Assembly (NCBI GenBank): GCA_030697165.1
Contig: JAUYQQ010000008.1
Span: 67,001-131,000 of the forward strand
DNA: 64,000 nt
Source of the DNA: Acidobacteriota bacterium
GTDB lineage: Bacteria > Acidobacteriota > Vicinamibacteria > Vicinamibacterales > UBA2999
Direction of reading: 5' to 3'
The notes under the pieces were generated by a model, which was given only the letters and a program-made list of their open reading frames with translations, did not search any database and was not told where the DNA came from. Position 1 is the stretch's first letter. Each line of letters starts with the position of its first letter. Shown piece by piece: positions 1 through 9,192 of this stretch. A program made the position numbers and the translations under genes.

Positions 1-1787
<1,787 letters not shown>

Positions 1788-1804
1788 GACGGCAGTATAT
1801 TCCT

Positions 1805-1926
1805 GGTTCAATCACGGTGGTTCAACCACGAAGGTTCAACCACGGAGGTTCAACCACGGAGGTTCTTAGAACCATCGTGATTGAACCCAGTGGTAGAACC
1901 CTCGTGGTTGAACCCTGTGATTGAAC
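1805..1926. repeat. Long inverted repeat of 14-bp units (GGTTCAACCACGGA family)
   Basis: The left arm has four near-identical 14-bp units of the form GGTTCAACCACGGA starting at 1805, 1819, 1833 and 1847. The right arm (1869-1926) carries the same units inverted and more degenerate. The centre is the perfect palindrome GGTTCTTAGAACC at 1861-1873. The element fills nearly all the space between the acs start and the stop codon of the ExeA-like gene at 1926. It could form a cruciform or an RNA hairpin. No open reading frame explains it. Confidence 0.85.
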
Positions 1927-2813
1927 TATCGGGTTTGTGTCCCGAACCAGCGGAAGCGTTTCGGTCGCAGGCTCAGCAGTTGCAGCGCCGAGGCCGCCGA
2001 CTCAATCATCGTCGGCTCAATGCGGCGGGCGTTCTGGGTGGCGCCTTCCTGCAAGGCGCGTTCGGCCAGCAGGTTCACCAGCCGGGGCACCCCGCCCGAC
2101 AGGCCGTAGATGACGTCGATCGCGGGCGGGCTGAAGGTGACGCCGGCGCCGCCGGCAATGGTGAGACGGTGGCTCACGTAGCGTTCGCACTCGTCGCGCT
2201 CGAGCGGCAACAGCTTCGCGCGGGTCGACAGCCGTTCATCGAGCGCGCGCGGCAGCGTCGGGCCGCCGGTGACCGAGGGCTGGCCCGCCAGCAGGATCTG
2301 CAGCACCTTCTCGCGGTTCGACTCGAGCGCCGCCAGTTGCACGATCTGCTCGACCGTGGCCGACGGCAGGCTGTGGGCCTCGTCGATGATCAGCACCGCG
2401 GCGTCCTTGGTCGAGCGCAGCCGAGCCAGGAACTCGTCGAGCATCTGCCGCAGTTCCGGACAGGTGGCGCCGACCAGCCGCCCGTGCAGGACCTCGTCTT
2501 TCGCAATCACCCCCAGGTCCTGCAACAGCAGGCGCAGCAGGTCTTCGGGCGACAACAGCGAGTTGCCGACCAGGGCCGCGCGGGTCTTGCGCTCGAGCAA
2601 CGCCATCACCGTCCGGCAGAGCGTGGTCTTGCCCACCCCGAGGTCGCCGGTCACGAGCAGCAGGCTTTCGCGCCTGGCAATGCCCGCCGACAACGCGTCG
2701 AAGGCGCGGCCGTGCGACCGGCTCCTGAAGTAGTACTTCGGGTCGGGCGTCAGGCTGAACGGCCGCTCGACAAAGCCATAAAAGGCTTCATAGGGCAGCT
2801 TCGAGGAGTCCAC
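1926..2813 (-). CDS. ExeA/GspA-like AAA ATPase
   Basis: Cytosolic AAA+ ATPase of 295 residues resembling ExeA (GspA), which energises assembly of secretion or pilus machinery in Proteobacteria; related proteins are common next to transposition and polysaccharide systems. The N-terminus YEAFYGFVERPFSLTPDP is the typical ExeA opening. Walker A is GDLGVGKTT near residue 57 and Walker B is VLIIDEAH near 140. A C-terminal helical lid follows. The start is GTG at 2813, because no ATG fits. No ExeB partner or secretion gene lies next to it. The stop codon abuts the inverted repeat at 1805-1926. The family is secure; the specific role is unknown. Confidence 0.85.
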   Translation of the reverse strand: MDSSKLPYEAFYGFVERPFSLTPDPKYYFRSRSHGRAFDALSAGIARRESLLLVTGDLGVGKTTLCRTVMALLERKTRAALVGNSLLSPEDLLRLLLQDLGVIAKDEVLHGRLVGATCPELRQMLDEFLARLRSTKDAAVLIIDEAHSLPSATVEQIVQLAALESNREKVLQILLAGQPSVTGGPTLPRALDERLSTRAKLLPLERDECERYVSHRLTIAGGAGVTFSPPAIDVIYGLSGGVPRLVNLLAERALQEGATQNARRIEPTMIESAASALQLLSLRPKRFRWFGTQTR

Positions 2814-2889
2814 AAATCCGGTTATCGGCCCGGCGCCGGCAAACCTTACTCAGTCGGCAGGCCAGGGGGCGTCCTCGCCGTAGCTCCCT

Positions 2890-3396
2890 CTAGAAGGTAG
2901 AGGGAGGAACTGGGGGAGGCAGCGCAGGCGGGGCCTTGCGGAACATCAGCGCGCCAAACAGGCCGCCGACCATGCCGAAGAGGCTGCTGAGGCACAGCAT
3001 CACGAAGAACGAAAAGATCAGGCCCACGCCGATGGCGGGCGCCGCCGACATGCTCTCGAGAAAGGCCCGCGCTTCGGGCGCCATGTCGGGCGCGTTCTGC
3101 AGCGCCCGCTGCATCATCTGGCTCTGGAACGGCGCCAGCGCCGAACTGATCGGGATGGTGAGCACGAGCCACACAAACGCGCCGACGACCCCGGCCAGCG
3201 CGCCGACCACCGCGCCGTCGCCGGCCCGAATCGGCTCAGGGTCGTTCTGCTGGTGCAGGTAAGACGCCAGCGCCCCGCCAAACAGAATCCAGGCACAGCA
3301 GCAGTTGGCGACGTTGATGACCGGCAGTGCCGACAGCACGCCGATCGCCACGCCGCCTAACAGCGCCGGCTGGGTTTTTGACGGGGAAACTACCAA
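2890..3396 (-). CDS. Small four-helix membrane protein of unknown function
   Basis: A 168-residue integral membrane protein with about four hydrophobic segments (roughly residues 11-50, 61-85, 115-135 and 138-155) and a proline-rich tail (PPALPPPVPPSTF). A cysteine cluster NCCCAW lies in the first hydrophobic region. I do not recognise a named family, although similar glycine-rich membrane proteins are common in Acidobacteria. The start is given as TTG at 3396 because no ATG or GTG precedes the first helix. That start lies at the edge of a tandem GTTGAAA repeat, so the true start is uncertain. Same strand as its neighbours; possibly co-transcribed with the inositol phosphate synthase gene. 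Confidence 0.65.
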   Translation of the reverse strand: MVVSPSKTQPALLGGVAIGVLSALPVINVANCCCAWILFGGALASYLHQQNDPEPIRAGDGAVVGALAGVVGAFVWLVLTIPISSALAPFQSQMMQRALQNAPDMAPEARAFLESMSAAPAIGVGLIFSFFVMLCLSSLFGMVGGLFGALMFRKAPPALPPPVPPSTF

Positions 3397-3424
3397 CTAT
3401 CAACCTTCAACTTTCAACTTTCTA
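3391..3424. repeat. Short tandem repeat (GTTGAAA on the minus strand)
   Basis: Consecutive near-copies of GTTGAAA, with variants GTTGAAGG and GTTGATA, read on the minus strand. They fill the 25-bp gap between the inositol phosphate synthase stop and the membrane protein start, and overlap both coding ends. Same style as the other border repeats of the window. Confidence 0.7.
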
Positions 3425-4732
3425 GTCGTAGTCCTCGACCAGGTGCGTGACCATCTCTTCGCCCATGATGTAGCGAAGCGTGTTCTTCAGCTTCATCAAC
3501 TGGATGAACAGGTCGTGCTCGGGATAGAGGTCCTTCGCGTGCATCGGCGCCTTGTAGTAGAACGACAGCCACTCCTGGATGCCGCCGCGGCCGGCGCGCT
3601 TCGCCAGGTCGAGGAACAACGCCGAGTCGAGCACGATCGGCGCCGCCAGGATCGAATCACGGCACAGGAAGTTGATCTTCAGCTGCATCGGGTAGCCGAG
3701 CCAGCCGACGATGTCGATGTTGTCCCAGCCCTCTTTGTTGTCGCCGCGCGGCGGGTAGTAGTTGATGCGGACGACGTGCGAGATGTCCTTGTAGAGATCG
3801 GGATACAGGTGCGGCTGGAAGATGTAGTCGAGCGCCGACTTCTTGCTTTCTTCCTTGGTCTTGAACGATTCCGGATCGTCCAGCACCTCGCCATCGCGGT
3901 TGCCGAGAATGTTGGTCGAGTACCAACCCTTGACCCCGATCAGGCGCGCCTTCAGGCCCGGGGCGATGATCGTCTTGATCAGCGTCTGGCCGGTCTTCAT
4001 GTCGTTGCCGCAAATCGGCGCCTTGGTCTGCGCCGCCAGTTCCAGCATGGCGGGAATGTCGGCGGTCAGGTTCGGCGCGGCGTTGGCGAACGGAATGCCT
4101 TCCTTGAGCGCCGCGTAGGCATAGACCATGCTCGACGGAATCGAGTCGTCGCCGAGCTCGAGCCCCTTTTCGAACGAGGCCAGCGACTGGTGCACCGGGC
4201 CTTCCTTCATGAACACTTCGGTGCTGCCCGCCCACACCATGACCAGGCGTTCGCACTTGTTCGTGGCCTTGAAGGCGCGAATGTCGGCGATCAGCTGATC
4301 AGCGAGGTCCTTCTTGTTCTTGCCCTTCTTGACGTTGGGGCCCGACAGCCGCTTCACGTAGCGCTGGTCGAACACCGCCGACATCGGCTTGATGGCCTCG
4401 AGCTCGGGACGAATCGAATCGAGCAGCTGCCGATCGAGCACGCCGGCCGTGCAGGCGGCGGCGTAGCAGTCTTCTTCGAAGATGTCCCAGCCGCCAAAGA
4501 CGATGTCATCAAGGCTGGCCAGCGGCACGAATTCGTTGATCTTGGGGGAGCGGCCATCGGTGCGCTTGCCGAGGCGGATGGTGCCCATCTGCGTGAGCGA
4601 TCCGATCGGCTTCGCGAGGCCCTTGCGAATGGCGATGACACCGGCAATGGTGGTGGTGCTGACCGCGCCAAGGCCGACGAGCAGGATGCCCAGTTTGCCT
4701 TGGGCAGGGGCGATTTCTAGGGGAAGTTTCAC
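3422..4732 (-). CDS. ino1: Inositol-3-phosphate synthase
   Basis: Converts glucose 6-phosphate to 1D-myo-inositol 3-phosphate using NAD+, the first step towards inositol lipids and related solutes. The protein is 436 residues, normal for bacterial enzymes. The N-terminal Rossmann motif reads GILLVGLGAVSTTTIAG (about 15-31). Other family blocks are GGWDIFEED, PNLTADIPAM, GNDMKTGQTLIKT with the catalytic lysine region, and SKKSALDYIFQPHLYPDLYK split by normal spacing. The start is GTG at 4732; an AAGG just before it is too close to be a good ribosome site. Upstream lies an AGGAG-type inverted repeat (4785-4855) in the divergent gap to the methyltransferase gene. No inositol pathway partner is adjacent. 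Confidence 0.93.
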   Translation of the reverse strand: MKLPLEIAPAQGKLGILLVGLGAVSTTTIAGVIAIRKGLAKPIGSLTQMGTIRLGKRTDGRSPKINEFVPLASLDDIVFGGWDIFEEDCYAAACTAGVLDRQLLDSIRPELEAIKPMSAVFDQRYVKRLSGPNVKKGKNKKDLADQLIADIRAFKATNKCERLVMVWAGSTEVFMKEGPVHQSLASFEKGLELGDDSIPSSMVYAYAALKEGIPFANAAPNLTADIPAMLELAAQTKAPICGNDMKTGQTLIKTIIAPGLKARLIGVKGWYSTNILGNRDGEVLDDPESFKTKEESKKSALDYIFQPHLYPDLYKDISHVVRINYYPPRGDNKEGWDNIDIVGWLGYPMQLKINFLCRDSILAAPIVLDSALFLDLAKRAGRGGIQEWLSFYYKAPMHAKDLYPEHDLFIQLMKLKNTLRYIMGEEMVTHLVEDYD

Positions 4733-4784
4733 CTTGGAAATATATCATGCGCCCTCGCTGACGCCCGCTCGGGCCGACACCTCG

Positions 4785-4855
4785 AACAGGAGATCAGGAG
4801 TCCATGAGCGCCTTTTTCCTGAAGATCTGGTCTCTTGAGCTCTTGACCTCCTGTT
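4785..4855. repeat. AGGAG-family inverted repeat, copy 1
   Basis: The left arm begins AACAGGAGATCAGGAGT. The right arm ends CTCTTGACCTCCTGTT, the complement of the same motif, with a loop region between. It lies in the divergent gap between the ino1 and methyltransferase starts, so here it cannot serve simply as a gene-end terminator. One of six copies in the window. Confidence 0.85.
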
Positions 4856-4867
4856 ACTCTGGAGCCC

Positions 4868-5440
4868 ATGATCGGCATCTTTCTCCGGCTGCTCAAGTCC
4901 AGCCAAGCCCGCGCGATGGACCCGCTCCAGGTGTCGATGACCGGCGTCCGCATGGGCGAGCGGTTCCTGCTGGTGGGCTGCCACGATCGCGCGTTGCTGT
5001 CAGGCCTGGCCGCCAAGGCGGGCTTGAGCGGCACGGCCGCGGTCGCGACCCTGGATGCGGCCTCGGCGAGACGCGCCGCCGCGGTCGGCGCCAAGGTCGG
5101 CGCCCTGATCGACGTGCGGCCGATCGACGACCGCCGCCTGCCCTTCGACGGCGACCAGTTCGACATGGTCGTCATCGACGACACCGACGGCAGCTTCGCC
5201 GCGATCGCGGCGGCCGCGCGCCTCGACTACCTGCGCGACGCGCTGCGCGTGGTGCGCGCGGGTGGGCGGGTTGAAGTGGTGGAAGGTCTCGGCGGTGGCG
5301 GGCTGTTCCGCGGCGCGGTTTCGCGCCCGCCGGGCTACGACATGCTGCGCGACCTCGCGGCCACCGGCTTCAAGCCGTCGCGGCTGCTCGCCGAGAAAGA
5401 CGGTTTCCGCTTTCTCGAAGGCCTGCGCCCCAACTCATAA
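4868..5440 (+). CDS. Methyltransferase-like (class I Rossmann) protein
   Basis: A 190-residue cytosolic protein with the outline of a class I SAM-dependent methyltransferase: a glycine-poor nucleotide loop (RFLLVGCHDRAL, about 32-43), an acidic block at the end of the next strand, FDMVVIDDTDG near residue 103, and a motif resembling post-I loops, LRVVRAGGRVEVVE, near 127. The first motif lacks the usual GxGxG, so cofactor binding is doubtful. The start is ATG at 4868, preceded by TGGAG. It converges with the FHA gene; the two coding ends overlap by 6 bp (5435-5440). Substrate unknown. Confidence 0.65.
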   Translation: MIGIFLRLLKSSQARAMDPLQVSMTGVRMGERFLLVGCHDRALLSGLAAKAGLSGTAAVATLDAASARRAAAVGAKVGALIDVRPIDDRRLPFDGDQFDMVVIDDTDGSFAAIAAAARLDYLRDALRVVRAGGRVEVVEGLGGGGLFRGAVSRPPGYDMLRDLAATGFKPSRLLAEKDGFRFLEGLRPNS

Positions 5441-5740
5441 ATGCGTCGTGGTTGGCGGGTCGTCGGCCGCCTCGACGATGAACCAGCCTTTGACGTTGCC
5501 GAACTCGATCTCGTCGCCATCGGCGAGCACGCGCCGGCCGGCGAGCGGTTCGTTCTGCACCGCGGTGCCGTTCTTGCTCTCGAGGTCTTCGACGTGCGCC
5601 TCGCCGTCTTTGATGGTGATGCGCGCGTGGGCGCGCGAAACGCTGGAGTCGTTGAGGCACACCGTGGACTTCGGATCGCGGCCAATCGTGTTGTTGCCGT
5701 AGGCCAGCACATACCGTCGATGGCCGATGCGCAGGCTCAT
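5435..5740 (-). CDS. FHA domain protein
   Basis: A forkhead-associated domain occupies essentially the whole 101-residue protein. Such domains bind phosphothreonine peptides and usually read Ser/Thr kinase output. Diagnostic motifs are NTIGRDP, SSVSRAHARI and ESKNGTAVQN, the last covering the conserved SKNGT block. The open frame extends upstream to 5833, but I choose ATG at 5740 (MSLRIGHRRY). It has GGGAATGG in front, and the upstream codons run into a degenerate repeat. An ATG at 5746 is an alternative. No kinase is adjacent; the window has one active-looking Ser/Thr kinase at 57.4-60.1 kb. The 3' end overlaps the convergent methyltransferase-like gene. Confidence 0.88.
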   Translation of the reverse strand: MSLRIGHRRYVLAYGNNTIGRDPKSTVCLNDSSVSRAHARITIKDGEAHVEDLESKNGTAVQNEPLAGRRVLADGDEIEFGNVKGWFIVEAADDPPTTTHL

Positions 5741-5919
5741 CACCATTCCCGGATGGTAGCTCAGGACGAACGGCAGGTGACACCGTCCCCAAAGCACCAC
5801 AAAAGACCGGGGACCAGATTGGAAAGATTCCACGAAAACAGGCCGAAAAGGCTGATCATGGAGCCTGAGTCCCCGGCGGCCACAACGGCAAGGCTTTTGC
5901 CTTTACACGAACCGTAGCC
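5741..5919. other. Divergent intergenic region with a degenerate REP-like segment
   Basis: The 179-bp gap between the FHA start and the TonB start. Around 5775-5815 it holds GGTGACACCGTCCCC followed by CCGGGGACC, imperfectly complementary and reminiscent of REP sequences linked to REP-associated transposases. A small hairpin AAGGC-TTTT-GCCTT sits at 5890-5903, 16 bp before the TonB start. I see no confident promoter. Confidence 0.4.
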
Positions 5920-7017
5920 ATGCTTGGAAACCTCCCTCCGGACGTCTATACGGCCCGCGACATCGCGGAGGCGGGCGGGGTGTCTGAGGCCCGGGTGCTG
6001 GACCTGCTGGCCCGCGGCGAGATCCGGTCGGTGTCGGCTCAATCGCCCATCGGCGGGCAGTCCGGGCTGGACGGCTTCGTCGCGCAGGCCGAGGCGGTTC
6101 GCGCGGTGCGGGCGCTGCGGGCCGGAAGCCCGGTCGGCATCGCCGGCGAACTCGGCCTGGGCCGTGAGCTCTTCGCACAAGGTTTTCGCCCGAAGCATTC
6201 AACCACCGTGCCCCTGGTCGTATCGACGAGCCTGCACGGTGCCGCCATCGCCTCCATCCTGTTCATTGCCAGCCTCGGGCTGGCGGTCGCCGACGAGCGA
6301 ACCGAACCGATCAAGGACGAACCCATCCGCATGGTGTTCCTGGTCTCACCGGGACCTGGTGGTGGCGGCGGAGGTGGCGGGTTGATGCAGAAAGCGCCGC
6401 CGCCGAAGGCCGCGCGCAAGGGCGTGGAGAAAATCAGCAGCCCGCTGCCGGCGCGCAAGCTGCCGCCGCCCATGCGCCCCACTCCGAGGCCGCCCGAGCC
6501 GCCGCCGCCGCCCCTCGAGGCGAAGATGTTGCCGCCGGTGATGGCGCCCATCGCCAGCAAGCCCGCGGAAGCCGAGAACCGCGAAGGCGTCCTCGCGAAA
6601 GCACCAGCGACGCCGCCCAGCCAGGGTCCAGGCATCGGCGGTGGCGCGGGCACCGGACGCGGCACCGGCCTTGGCGAAGGTGACGGTAGCGGCGTTGGCG
6701 ATGGATCCGGTGGCGGCACCGGCGGCGGACCGTTCCGTCCCGGCAGCGGCGTGGAACCGCCGCGCCTGCTGCGCGAGGTGAAGGCCGACTACACGGACGA
6801 GGCTCGGCGCGCGAACATCGAAGGCGAAGTGGAACTGGAGATCGTGGTGCGGCGCGACGGCACCGTCGGCGACGTGAAGGTGCTGCGCGGGCTGCGCGGC
6901 GGGTTGAGTGACCGCGCGATCCAGGCGGTGCGCCAGTGGCGCTTCTCGCCGGGCCGCATGAAGGGCACGCCGGTCGATGTCGTCGTGCAGGTCGGCGTCG
7001 AGTTCAGGCTTCGTTAG
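5920..7017 (+). CDS. TonB-family energy transducer with N-terminal helix-turn-helix
   Basis: Couples the proton motive force to outer-membrane TonB-dependent receptors. The 365-residue layout is unusual. Residues 10-40 (YTARDIAEAGGVSEARVLDL) resemble a MerR/excisionase-type helix-turn-helix and would lie in the cytoplasm. One membrane helix spans about 97-124. The periplasmic arm is proline-rich (156-210) and glycine-rich (235-275). The TonB C-terminal domain covers about 276-365, with DYTDEARRANIEGEVELEI and AIQAVRQWRFSPGRMKGTPV. Canonical TonB has only a short cytoplasmic tail. The start is ATG at 5920. ExbB and ExbD are not in the window. The FxLYD-like gene follows after 46 bp in the same direction. 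Confidence 0.88.
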   Translation: MLGNLPPDVYTARDIAEAGGVSEARVLDLLARGEIRSVSAQSPIGGQSGLDGFVAQAEAVRAVRALRAGSPVGIAGELGLGRELFAQGFRPKHSTTVPLVVSTSLHGAAIASILFIASLGLAVADERTEPIKDEPIRMVFLVSPGPGGGGGGGGLMQKAPPPKAARKGVEKISSPLPARKLPPPMRPTPRPPEPPPPPLEAKMLPPVMAPIASKPAEAENREGVLAKAPATPPSQGPGIGGGAGTGRGTGLGEGDGSGVGDGSGGGTGGGPFRPGSGVEPPRLLREVKADYTDEARRANIEGEVELEIVVRRDGTVGDVKVLRGLRGGLSDRAIQAVRQWRFSPGRMKGTPVDVVVQVGVEFRLR

Positions 7018-7063
7018 GGCGGGTCGGACAGGTCGGGCGGGTAAGGTTGTGGGGACGGAGAAC

Positions 7064-7936
7064 ATGGAAACAGCGCTGCTCGGCATAACGGTGATCTCGC
7101 TGGTGGTCGCGCTCGTGATGAGCGTGACGGCGTGGCGTCTGGCGCGCGACGAGAAGCGGCGGTCGGCGGCCCGCGTCGCCGCGCTGTCGATCGCCGCCGC
7201 CGCTCCCGGTGATGCGTCGAACTCCGGCGGCCAGGGCCTGGCGCCGGATGCCATCGGTTTTCAGGCGCACCCTGTGATTGTTGAAAAACCGCGCCCGCGC
7301 GCGCCGTGGGCGCCGGCGCCGGTCGCGGCCGAGGCCATGCGGCGGTCGGCCTTCGTGGCGCCTCCGCCGGTGCCCGAACTGCCGCTGCACACCACTCCGT
7401 CGCGCAACCTTTCGCACGCATCGGGCTTCCTGGGCGCCCAAAGCGAACCGGCGTTGCAGGCCAGTGGCGGGCAACGGTCGCTCGCGGTGGCTGCGGCCGT
7501 GCTGTTGGTCGTCCTGGCTGGCTCGCTGGCGTGGACGATGTCGGCGCCGCGCGGCACGAGCGCGGCCGCCGTGGGCCCCAACAGCCCGCTCGAACTGGTG
7601 TCGCTGCGCCACGATCGGAAGAACGAGAAGATCGCCGTCTCGGGCCTGGTTCGCAATCCGGCCGCCGGCAAGCCGGTGGAACGCCTGGCGGCGGTGGTGT
7701 TCCTGTTCGATCGCCAGGGCACCTTCGTGACCAGCGCCAAGGCCGACGTCGACTTCCTCAAGCTGGGCAGCGGCGACGAGTCGCCGTTCGTGGTGTCGCT
7801 CGACGCACCGGCGACCGTGGCGCGCTATCGCGTAAGCTTCCGGACAGATGAGGGCGTGGTGCCGCACATCGATCGCCGTGGCGCCACCCCGATTGCGACC
7901 GAGGGCGAACAGCCCGTCAGCGTGACGTTGAAGTGA
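7064..7936 (+). CDS. Membrane protein with FxLYD-like C-terminal domain
   Basis: A 290-residue protein with two hydrophobic segments: one at the N-terminus (METALLGITVISLVVALVMS) and one near residues 140-158 (LAVAAAVLLVVLAGSLAW). Between them is a low-complexity Pro/Ala linker. The periplasmic C-terminus, about 175-285, is a beta-rich domain resembling FxLYD domains (SPLELVSLRHDRKNEKIAVS, then VVFLFDRQGTFVTSAKADVD). The start is ATG at 7064 with GGACGGAG eight bases upstream; the open frame extends further 5' but without such a site. It lies between the TonB gene and the VWFA gene and probably forms an operon with them. Function unknown. Confidence 0.72.
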   Translation: METALLGITVISLVVALVMSVTAWRLARDEKRRSAARVAALSIAAAAPGDASNSGGQGLAPDAIGFQAHPVIVEKPRPRAPWAPAPVAAEAMRRSAFVAPPPVPELPLHTTPSRNLSHASGFLGAQSEPALQASGGQRSLAVAAAVLLVVLAGSLAWTMSAPRGTSAAAVGPNSPLELVSLRHDRKNEKIAVSGLVRNPAAGKPVERLAAVVFLFDRQGTFVTSAKADVDFLKLGSGDESPFVVSLDAPATVARYRVSFRTDEGVVPHIDRRGATPIATEGEQPVSVTLK

Positions 7937-7944
7937 GAGGGATT

Positions 7945-9087
7945 ATGAAAGGCCCACGTCGGGAGTCGGGAGTCGGGAGTCGGGCTTGTCCGCCGAAGCC
8001 TTGGCGGAGGTGGAAGTCGCAGAGCGCGCGCGGTCCCCGCGCCCTGGCAATCGCGGCGGTCCTGCTCGCCCTCGCGAGCGTGAGTCCACTCGCGCAGGAA
8101 CAGGACGGCTTCCGGTTCAGGAGCGGCGTCGAGCTGATCAACGTGACGGCCACCGTCACCGACCGGTCGGGGCGCTTTGCCGGCCGGCTGACCAAAGACG
8201 ACTTCATCGTCTACGAAGACAACCAGCCGGTCGAGGTCACGCACTTCAATGCCGACCGCACGCCGGTGAGCCTGGGCATTGTCGTGGACACCAGCGGCAG
8301 CATGGTCGGCGAGAAGTGGTCGGCGGCGGTCAGTTCGATCGATCGCTTCTTCCGCATGATGAACGACGAGCTGGACGAGTTCTTCCTCTACCGCTTCAGC
8401 GCCAACGCCGACCTCGTGCTCGACTGGACCAACGATCGCGACCGATTGGCCGACCGGGTCCGGCGCATCCATCCCAACGGTGGCACCGCGATGTACGACG
8501 GGGTTGCCGAAGCGGTGCCAATGGCCCAGAGCGGCCAGAACCGCAAGAAGGCGGTGGTGATCATCTCCGACGGCAACGACACCAGCAGCCGCACCGACAT
8601 CGCCGATGTCCGCCGCATCATCCGCGAAACCGAGGTGCTGGTCTACGCGGTGGGCATCGACGGCCAGGGTCAGGCCACGTTCCAGCGCCCGGCGCCGCCC
8701 ATTCAGCAACCGCAACCGCGCCTGCCCATTCCGTTCCCGTTTCCCGGCGGTCGCGGCACCGGCGGACGGCCGATGCCGTCACCGCCGCCCATTGGCGGCG
8801 GCGGCGGACGCGGCGGCACCTACTCGATCGGTGGCGCCGACGATCGCCTGAACGTGCTCGCGTTGCGCGAGATGACCGACGACAGCGGCGGCCGCACCGA
8901 GATCGTGCGCGATGCGCGCGACCTGGATCCGGCCGTGGCGAGCATCGCCGACGAACTGAGCCAGCAGTACTACCTGGGTTACCCGAGCCCCGGGCTCAAG
9001 GACGGCCGGTGGCACACCATCCGGGTCGAAGTGCGCGACCCGTCGCTCCGAGTGCGCGCGCGCAAAGGCTACGTGGCGACTCCGTAA
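7945..9087 (+). CDS. Secreted VWFA-related protein of the acidobacterial type
   Basis: Exported protein of about 380 residues with a von Willebrand factor A domain. The segment ELINVTATVTDRSGRFAGRL, then LTKDDFIVYEDNQPVEV, is the hallmark of the acidobacterial VWFA-related family (TIGR03436 type). The MIDAS metal site is DTSGSM, with a conserved GTAMYDG and a later VIISDGNDTSS. A Gly/Pro-rich stretch follows the VWFA fold. The start is ATG at 7945 behind GAGAGGG; a GTG at 7933 overlapping the previous stop is possible. Codons for the first ~25 residues run through a GTCGGGA tandem repeat and a hairpin (7960-8008), giving an odd basic N-terminus (RRESGVGSRACPPKPWRRW) before the hydrophobic signal segment. 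Ligand unknown. Confidence 0.88.
   Translation: MKGPRRESGVGSRACPPKPWRRWKSQSARGPRALAIAAVLLALASVSPLAQEQDGFRFRSGVELINVTATVTDRSGRFAGRLTKDDFIVYEDNQPVEVTHFNADRTPVSLGIVVDTSGSMVGEKWSAAVSSIDRFFRMMNDELDEFFLYRFSANADLVLDWTNDRDRLADRVRRIHPNGGTAMYDGVAEAVPMAQSGQNRKKAVVIISDGNDTSSRTDIADVRRIIRETEVLVYAVGIDGQGQATFQRPAPPIQQPQPRLPIPFPFPGGRGTGGRPMPSPPPIGGGGGRGGTYSIGGADDRLNVLALREMTDDSGGRTEIVRDARDLDPAVASIADELSQQYYLGYPSPGLKDGRWHTIRVEVRDPSLRVRARKGYVATP
7960..8008. repeat. Tandem GTCGGGA units plus hairpin inside the VWFA gene
   Basis: Consecutive GTCGGGA/GTCGGGAGTC units (7960-7985) run into TCCGCC at 7989-7994, an 8-base loop, and GGCGGA at 8003-8008. All of it is translated in frame as part of the protein N-terminus. 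No start codon lies between this repeat and the signal segment, so translation must pass through it. Confidence 0.7.
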
Positions 9088-9124
9088 TAGATCACGAGAT
9101 CACCAGACCGCGAGATCACCAAAT
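9088..9124. repeat. GATCACCAAATC-family repeat, copy 1
   Basis: Near-tandem ATCACGAGATCACCAGACC units directly after the VWFA stop codon. The closing GAGATCACCAAATCC recurs almost exactly at 13226-13263 after polA. Only one arm is evident. Confidence 0.6.
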
Positions 9125-9147
9125 CCGCTGTAGTGGACATATCCGGG

Positions 9148-9163
9148 TGGCATGTTCTTCGCA
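9148..9163 (+). promoter_or_regulatory. Sigma-54-like -24/-12 promoter for the BON gene
   Basis: TGGCATGTTCTTCGCA matches the consensus TGGCACG-N4-TTGCA at all but two positions. It keeps the key GG (9149-9150) and GC (9161-9162) with exactly 10 bp between them. Transcription would begin near 9174, just before the ribosome site GGGAGG and the ATG at 9193. No other evidence; RpoN and its activator lie outside the window. Confidence 0.4.
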
Positions 9164-9192
9164 GTAGTGATGGCCATGTGGGGAGGTCCACT

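Noticed and set aside
1805-1926. Possible CRISPR array
   Set aside because: The units are directly adjacent, 14 bp long and without spacers, and the second half is inverted.
3305-4720. A 471-codon open frame on the plus strand
   Set aside because: It is antisense to the well-supported inositol-3-phosphate synthase gene.
5775-5815. An insertion-sequence end or transposase remnant
   Set aside because: Only short REP-like fragments are visible; no transposase coding sequence or target duplication.
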